Origin: Steromphala cineraria
Lineage: Eukaryota; Mollusca; Gastropoda; Trochida; Trochidae
Assembly: GCA_916613615.1 (NCBI GenBank)
Contig: OU744731.1
Location: 54,938,289 to 55,002,288 of the forward strand
Direction of reading: 5' to 3'
Length of the DNA: 64,000 nucleotides
The position numbers were made by a program, and so were the translations under genes. Positions 57,032 through 64,000 of the stretch are shown piece by piece. Positions within the stretch are counted from its first letter, which is position 1. Every line of letters begins with the position of its first letter. The notes under the pieces are model-generated. The model searched no databases. It was not told the DNA's origin and saw only the letters and a list, made by a program, of their open reading frames with translations.

Positions 57032-57570
57032 AATGTAAATTAATCAGACAATATTTGTAAAAAACAAATGCTAAATACTTATAGATTGAAAGGTGAAAAC
57101 AACAGTGATGTAAGATGTCTCCTTCAATCCCTTTTAATGCAATTAAATTAACGACGTACATTCCTTTCTTGAATAAGACTTGGAGGGAAAAGGAAAAATG
57201 GGAGTGCTAAAATGATGATGTTATGTTAACTAATGAAAGGTTATGGTTTAAAATTTAAGTCCAGAATGAAATCTTTGATACCATTTCATCATAGAAAAAA
57301 ATCTTGATTTTTATGATTATATATAATGTTTGAAATGGATTGTTTTAATGAATAGAGTTTTACTCTGAATTGCGTTGGTAGAATCCTTACTTGTCACTGA
57401 GGCCAGTTGGTAAGAGAACCAGAATCATTTGGTATAGCTTTAGGTAATTCAATTCGTAATTGGCTTCAACCAAAATTTAGGGTCTGAATCACAGACTACC
57501 TCTGCTCTAAAAAAGTCAAGTGGATGAATAAATTGTCACCTCGATGTGAAAGCGAAGCAAAATATTACGT

Positions 57571-57652
57571 TGGCAGCGGTGGGATTCGAACCCACGCCTC
57601 CGAAGAGACTGGTGCCTAAAACCAGCGCCTTAGACCGCTCGGCCACGCTACC
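57571..57652 (-). tRNA. tRNA-Leu (anticodon TAG)
   Basis: Same 82-base gene as 55916-55997 except for one base. The anticodon arm is CTGGT-TTTAGGC-ACCAG, so the anticodon is TAG (reads CUA and other CUN). All stems, the class II arm and the A/B boxes are intact; an aaaa run (T4 on the minus strand) lies about 10 bases downstream. Flanks are unrelated to those of the first gene beyond the tRNA. Confidence 0.96.
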
Positions 57653-57784
57653 GTACAGCCTCGATCAGCCAGTTTCATCAAACTGATCAATGAGGCTTGC
57701 ATTATGCAATAAGAATACTTCGTGTATTTCCGTGTTGTTCCATCCGAGGTAACGAAAACATATCGACATTCCTAATGCAAACGA

Positions 57785-57820
57785 TCCACCATCTTTGTGG
57801 GAAACATCCGCCATCTTTAA
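57785..57820. promoter_or_regulatory. YY1-like sites upstream of THAP gene
   Basis: ccgccatctt at 57808-57817 matches the YY1 core (CCGCCATNTT). A weaker tccaccatcttt lies at 57785-57796. They sit about 65 bp before the start codon. Binding is inferred only. Confidence 0.4.
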
Positions 57821-57879
57821 GGTCAAAAGGAAAGTAACTGTTCACTGAGAAGTTTCGACTATAATATGTACTTCTAACA

Positions 57880-60145
57880 ATGGTAAACTGCTGTTCGGTT
57901 CTTGGCTGCTCAAACAGATCAAACAGAGATGGGAAATCTTACCACTCGATTCCAGCAATCATCGTGAGCCAAGGCGAAAAGACACGCGAGCTGTCAGAAG
58001 AACGGCGGGTAAAATGGATAGCAAAACTGGGGCGCGAAAAGTATACTCCGACAAAATACACCAAGATTTGCTCGGATCACTTCGTCTCAGGTAAATTAAG
58101 ACAAGATATTCACGCATTTTAAGAAATGATAATCCCGTCGATTGCCTTATCGATTAAAATGACACGAACTGGTCGAGGAGCGGGGTGGAGATACTGCATG
58201 GTTGGCCCGTATTATATATAATAGGCCTATAGGCATTTTCGACAATCTTTTTTTCATGAGTCGCATTTTAAAAGTTGAGCATGATTTTATACGGCCGACA
58301 ATTAGTCACTAATATAATCCACGATTTTGTAAATAGGCCATTATAAAAGACATTAAAGACGAGATCTCTGCAAAGTGATTGAGTTTCCTCATATGTAACA
58401 TGTTTTCCTTACTATTCATTATATGTCTATCATATTAATTTATAAACATCACATTCACCCAGTAAAAACAGAATCACACACGCAAGGGGTCACAAAATCT
58501 ACAATTTAGAATCCTCATTGGCCAAGGAGTCTAGACCTCTTGGAACTGGAGGAGAAGATAAAAATAGGTTTTTAAGGTTTTGACCCCTGTGACCCCATTT
58601 GCTGTCATGGGTTCACAAAATCTTCAATTTAGAATCCCCATTAGCTAAGGAGTCTACACATAACTTTTCAGCTCTATAGATCTTTTCCATATATATATAG
58701 ATCCTTCAACGAAAGGTCGTATATTTTCAACAACAACAAAATGTTAGAATTAACTTTGCCTTCATATTCTTAGATATTAGATATAGACTATATTAATTAT
58801 CTTGAAACTCGAAAAATGATCATCTTGAAAATCTTCATCAAGAAACTTTCAACCCTGAAATATTATCCATATCTTACGCGTTTTCCCTCATTCAACTGAT
58901 ATCATTTATTTAAGTTTTCTACGTCAGTCTAAGCTCTTACATACTATGATTCTTAATCGAAAACGTATGTTTCGTCTGTAAGGCTGAGAACAAATAGTTC
59001 GTCATAATGGTCTTATTTTTGTACATACAAGCATACATTCTACAAGAAAACTGTTTCTGGTGACCAATGTTGGGGAATTTCTTCTATATCCTTTTCATTT
59101 TGAATAGAATATAGTAAAATTAACCAACCTTTTCCTCGGGATAATCAAGTTGTCGTCCATAATTTTGATCCAATACTTGAACCCCAACTTCTCAACTCTT
59201 TGACAACATTCTAAACGAAGCACCTTTCTTAGCTAGTCTAGAGAACATCCAGATTATAGGTTGAAATCTTACCCAATATCCTCTTGAAAAGCAAATCTAG
59301 ATCTGAAATCTAAAAGAGCATCTTCTCTAAGGCTCTTTCTACAGTTGCAAAAGAATCAGTCTGATTAAAATCGACTTTGCTCCGAGGAATAATGTAATTA
59401 TAGGAACATTATAAGTTCGAAGTTGTATGCTTTTGATTAGGGTAATACGGTCTGATGTACCATCTTTGTAGAAATGTTGCCCAAACCGGAAGGCGAGGGT
59501 TGACATTTCTACAAAGATGGTACATTGTCTGTAGTATCCAGGTTCGAACTATATCCAGCCAGGATATTCCCTCCCAACCGATAGAGCCACTATTTTCACA
59601 ATATTATTTCTCGGAGCACGGTTGATTTTAATCACACTGTAAGAAAAGAATCGTTTTAGTGAATGAAATTTTAATATTCACTTTCTCTCTTAGGTAAACC
59701 CTCCACGCTGTACGACGTGTCGAACCCAGACTGGGTTCCTAGCGTCAACATGGGGACCGGTCTCTCACTCAAGGATGCGCAGACGCTGAGCAAATACCGG
59801 AAGGCGCAGCGGGCCCAGAGAAAGAAAGTGTTGGCCGCTGCTCAGATGCTCGTGGAGATGTCTCGACCAAAGAACACGAAAACTGACCTCTCTCTGGAGA
59901 ATACTGTAGATACACAAGACTCGGTTCAACTCGAGTACCCGGATGCCACTGGAACTGTTCAACTCGAGTACCCGGATGGTACAGGAACAGTTGAACTAGA
60001 TTATCCGGTGCATGCGCAATCTGCCATCGAGCTGGAGTACGCAGAGATGCAGAATACACAATATGTTGATCTGGAGTACGAAGATTTGGGTGACCATCCG
60101 ACGTACTGTGATGCTTCCACTGAAACAACAGTTGATGCAGAGTGA
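57880..60145 (+). CDS. THAP-domain protein, two exons
   Basis: THAP domains are zinc-dependent DNA-binding modules derived from P-element-type transposases. Exon 1 (57880-58090) and exon 2 (59694-60145) join in frame (G|GT) to 220 residues. The THAP zinc site is C2CH: CCSVLGCSN near the N-terminus and CSDHFVSG at about residues 63-70. YHSIP, WIAKLGR and the terminal KPSTLYDVSNPDWVPSVNMG are typical. A basic helix follows (LSKYRKAQRAQRKKVLAAAQ), then acidic repeats of about 13 residues containing VQLEYPD. No transposase core or other domain is present, so it is a short host THAP protein of unknown target. The intron (58091-59693) holds a MITE. Confidence 0.88.
59357..59639. mobile_element. MITE in the THAP intron
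   Basis: Ends cagtctgattaaaatcgact and ggttgattttaatcacactg are inverted, followed inwards by gctccgag/ctcggagc. A central palindrome (59456-59525: gtaccatctttgtagaaatg and its inverse) adds a second hairpin. A lone similar end lies at about 49853-49885. Confidence 0.65.
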
Positions 60146-61090
60146 CAATATGAAGATACCATGCAGAGATTCAATGGGCCCTCTATCAGAGGCCCTTATG
60201 CACATACTTTGGTGTCTGATAGCGGAGCCCATCAGTGTTCCTATAGGTTCATGGGTTCGGCCTGATATATAGATTCATTGGAGGGAGTTTCTTGACAATA
60301 TAAAGTTACCAGAGATGTTCCTAGGAGATCAGTTGATGGGCTAGGCCTTCTGATGTTGAATGATGGAAGGGGTTTCTCGGCAACATAAAATGACCATATT
60401 TGTTACACGGTGGTCAGTTGATGAGGCAACTGATGTCAAGTAATCGTAGATGAGATTACTCGTAACTGTGCCAACTTCTCAACGGATGCGACTCCGATGC
60501 AATTGCAACTGTTCCCTCCTTCTAAAACTTTTAAGAAATACAAGCAAAAAGGCTTGAAATATAATCCTATTTAGAAACAACGATAAGTCTCCTCTGCTTG
60601 TAATGTACCCTTCAATTTTGGATGGGGATGTTCGAGAGATTACTTTATTCCCCCTTGTTGGTGTCCTGAGTACTGTATAGGGTTTGATGTTATCCACCAA
60701 GCTCTTTCAATCATAGTACAGGACCTGCGAATTACAAAACTATTATTTCCCCCCTGAATACTTTGTTTTAAGTCTGTAACTGTAAGTTCCACTTGTTAAT
60801 ATCAAGTTTATGTTACACTGATTATGATAGTGAGGCTAAAACGACCCACATTTGATATGAATATGAATATGGATGATGTGATCTCAAATAAATAAGCTTA
60901 ATTTCCTTTGGGTCGGGGATGTTTCAAGTTGAATCGATCTGAAGTCGCCGACAATGTACACAGAGGCTTTTCATATTACATGTTCACGGCAAATATTCTT
61001 ATGTCAATGTTTCTACTTATGATTTCTCAACATGTTCTCTTGTCGAAATCGATATTATTTCCATTTTTTATTGCTTATTCACAATAAAGA
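60146..61090 (+). other. THAP gene 3-prime UTR
   Basis: The sequence after the stop codon contains AATAAA at 60887-60892 and 61083-61088, the latter followed by a T/GT-rich stretch. No further open frame. Confidence 0.5.
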
Positions 61091-62390
61091 TTTGTCATGT
61101 TACATACTCGATTGTTTTTCTTTGAGATATGGACGTTAATTTTGGTAATATTCGAATCACCCCGGACAAATTACGTATAGCATGCACGTATATATATCAA
61201 TTTACAAGAAAAGCAAGATTTCACTTAAAATATTTTTATAAGTATTTTAGTGTATGCTTAACGGGTTGAACACCAAATCGCCTGTTTCTATAGAGTTGGA
61301 ATGAACTTGAACTAATGTCAACAATGCATTTACTAAATGGATTCCTAAGTTGAATGCATTGAAAAGTCACTCGTTAATATCTTGAATAGGTAACAGTTGT
61401 AAGCGCTTGAATCGACGAATCACGTCTGTACATTAATCAAGATAAACTTAAATCAAGGGTCATTTTTAATTAATTTTCCGAATAAGTTACGCGACAGTAT
61501 ATAAATTTGTTTAGTTTGCTCCGCCCACAGACATATAGAAGATATATCGTTGATATACATTCATTGTTTCAGTTTTGCAAATATAGATTTATATTCTCGC
61601 AGTGAAAATTTTCAGCCATAACAATCAAATTCCCAAAAACATTTTCTTTGATTTTCCTTTTTTTAATTTTACTGTTTAAGTGACATTTCCCTATACACGG
61701 CTCCTTAGCTGCTTAGTCACATCGCGACACCGTATACAAAAGAGGTCAAGGGTCAAACCTATTTTCTATGATCACTTTCTGGCAATATCGGATTGAAACG
61801 GGTATTATTGAGGCTAGGTTTACTTACACTAACGGGCAAAAAAACGATACCATATAAAATGCATGATAGGTTAAGCTACGAGTGATAGTTACCGCTAACA
61901 CAGGGTTATTTCATGTCTTCGAGAACTAGGCGTTTACTGTCAAAGCTATATTTGTAAACGCTTTTGAAAAACACGCCTTTCAAAAAACGCCGTTTAAAAA
62001 TCTTCTCAACTAGACGAGAAATGATAGTGATAATTACACTTTTTTAGAGCAACCTACAGACAAAATGTCTGAACAAATTAATTTCTGTCAGGATTTTCTA
62101 TATGGATAACATCTTTAGTTTATCAAATTTATACATTTCATAAATGTTCTATTCCAATTCCAAAGATTATGAAATAACATTTAGAAAGCTGTTTTAGGAC
62201 CCCTCGTTTATTTGAACAGCCATACAACTAGAAGTATCATACATTGGTGTTTGAAATTGTGAGTACTTCTTCACAACTGATGTGCCTATCACAAGGGTTC
62301 GTGTACAGTCGCATTTCAATTACAACAAGATTTTGTTTTGTACTCTTTTGAAAAGTCTTTGCCCCTGAGTGTAGACTGCACTTCGTGGCA
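61091..62390. other. Intergenic, nothing recognised
   Basis: AT-rich; a lone GC-box-like ctccgcccac near 61520 is the only promoter-like word. No open frame or RNA gene supported. Confidence 0.4.
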
Positions 62391-62394
62391 ACAT

Positions 62395-62560
62395 GGTGAT
62401 TGGCTCCTACTAAGTCTATGTGCGACGTTTATATAAGCACGATGCAGCCACTCAATAGTCTTTTCTCTTCTTTTGATTAGTGTATTTATGACAAGCACAT
62501 TTCTCATTGCGATTATCATCTTTTAATTAACATTGTATATCTAAAACAGTAAGCATGAGT
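62395..62560 (+). promoter_or_regulatory. Candidate CCAAT/TATA promoter with 5-prime exon
   Basis: gattggct at 62397-62404 (inverted CCAAT), ttatataag at 62429-62437 (TATA box) and ctcaata near 62451 (initiator-like) are spaced as in a strong animal core promoter. About 90 bases further, acagtaagcatg offers a 5-prime splice site at about 62551. No coding frame follows inside the window, so the gene would continue to the right or be non-coding. Confidence 0.45.
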
Positions 62561-64000
62561 TATATATTTCATCTAAGCTGTTAAATTGTATGTGCTTTGC
62601 GTCACGATTTTGCAAATGACTTGTCAATATCTTTAAGAGACAAAAGGAAGATGTTAGTAACTTGAAAGTCTGAGGGTAAGAATGCACGCAAGAATCTGAA
62701 ATGCAAACGTCTGAAAAACATTGATGAAAATTAAGTACATGTATTTTCCTTCACCTCCCAACTTGCCTTTCAAAATAATTGAGACAATGACGTAATGTTT
62801 ATATATATACTGTCATAGAGTAAAATAATCGAGAACATATTCATTGACTGAGTGATAGAGTGGTTGACAAATATTATAATCAACTTAAATTGCCATCCTT
62901 TACCGTTGAATGTCATTCATAAGTGCATTGCATTCGGTACATAACTCTTGATTGTTAAATACACATCGTTGATGGTACAATTTTCTTTCGTGAAATCTAG
63001 GGAACACCAAAATGGGATGCATTAATATTTTAATGCATGGCAAAGAAAATAACTACTTGCATTTCTGTTATCGCTACTCTTTGGGTTACTACATGTAAAA
63101 AGTGATACACAAAAAGACCAATCCATATATTTTCCTCCATGGGAATAGGCTAAATTGATGTCTTTATTAATTCAAGTATAATTGTGTTCTTTGTATCATA
63201 TATGCATACGAATATACAATCTTTGAATACCCAATTTCAGTTTGTATATATATATACAATGAATACAAATCTAAAACATAAAGGTTCACTCTGAATATTA
63301 TACCAAATACTAACAGGATTGTAAGGAAATATTCAAAGCGGCAAGAAATTTCACAACGAACACAAAATTTGATATAAGTTTACACCAACATTTTTACTGT
63401 TATGAAACTGACAATAAACTTTTGAAAGAAACGAGTGTAATCCTATAAAATAGTTTTCTAATTTTTAGTACGAGGTCGTTTTGGATACGAATTCACGTTC
63501 GGGACGAATTTATTTTGGTTACGAAAATACCTTTACGTCAACGAAATTCGAAGTTTTCCGAATGTTTTTACTGTAGAAATAAGGGAGGTAACTAGCTCGT
63601 GCAACTTCCTTGACTCGGGTCAGCTGTGTTTAGTCAGTCCCACAAGAAGAACTTGAAATGTAACTATATTGCTGCAACCATGCATATTTCAAGATAGATT
63701 TAATTATTTATCACATAATACGAAAGTTTAACATAGATGTAATCAGAAGATATTATTAGATCAATTGACCAGATTAGGTTTGTTTACTAGTCCTATGATT
63801 GATATGGATTGTATTGTTTTATTTCAAATAAATTCAACTAATAGATTAAAGATACACCTAGAGAGATACATCAGCAAAATATTTATATAAAAAAGTATTA
63901 CAGGTCTATAAATGTACTGCTATAGAAAATGTTGATTGCTATTGATACATGGTTATGAAATTGTTATAATTTGATGATATTAAACATGAAAATATGTATT
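62561..64000. other. Nothing recognised
   Basis: AT-rich sequence without a supported gene, tRNA or repeat family; only low-complexity stretches such as the TA-rich run near 63244. Confidence 0.4.

Overview
This is nuclear DNA from an animal, most likely a bivalve mollusc. Evidence for an animal: AT-rich sequence, split genes with GT-AG introns, and clear animal orthologues (PDCD11/RRP5, NOP56, a PCGF6-like Polycomb RING protein, a THAP protein). Evidence for a bivalve: many repeats built from about 160-bp tandem cores followed by an (ACGG)n microsatellite, the layout described for bivalve pearl elements, plus DIRS-type tyrosine-recombinase retrotransposons. The species cannot be named from the sequence alone.

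Layout. 1-2640: two interspersed repeats whose inverted copies lie at 41640-43590 and 54133-55445. 3600-28740, minus strand: a PDCD11/RRP5 gene of 19 coding exons. I could join every exon in frame, giving about 1178 residues. Its introns hold a nearly whole but decayed DIRS element (about 5097-10075), two (ACGG)n-tailed repeats, and a nested stack of four elements (13580-18742). 28740-31200: short intergenic region with small elements. 31210-37670, minus strand: NOP56 in 10 exons. 37670-37800: a compact divergent promoter with opposed CCAAT boxes. 38272-47534, plus strand: a PCGF6-like gene with a RING finger and a RAWUL domain; its fifth intron carries the inverted repeat block. 47.5-55.9 kb: intergenic, with several miniature inverted-repeat elements and the second copy of the left-end repeat. 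55916-57652: two minus-strand tRNA-Leu genes (AAG and TAG) that differ only at the wobble base. 57880-60145, plus strand: a two-exon THAP protein gene. 60.2-64 kb: no protein gene seen, but there is a CCAAT/TATA/initiator-type promoter near 62400-62455.

Function. PDCD11 and NOP56 both act in the nucleolus in rRNA processing: RRP5 in the early pre-rRNA processome, NOP56 in box C/D snoRNPs. They sit head-to-tail on the same strand. The PCGF6-like gene is divergent from NOP56 and encodes a Polycomb (PRC1.6-type) RING subunit. THAP proteins bind DNA.

The most notable observation is that the PDCD11 gene, as readable here, encodes only the first four S1 RNA-binding domains. It then splices in frame, at a domain boundary, into a very long NOPP140-like Lys/Ser-Asp linker and the C-terminal HAT repeats, so roughly S1-5 onward is absent.
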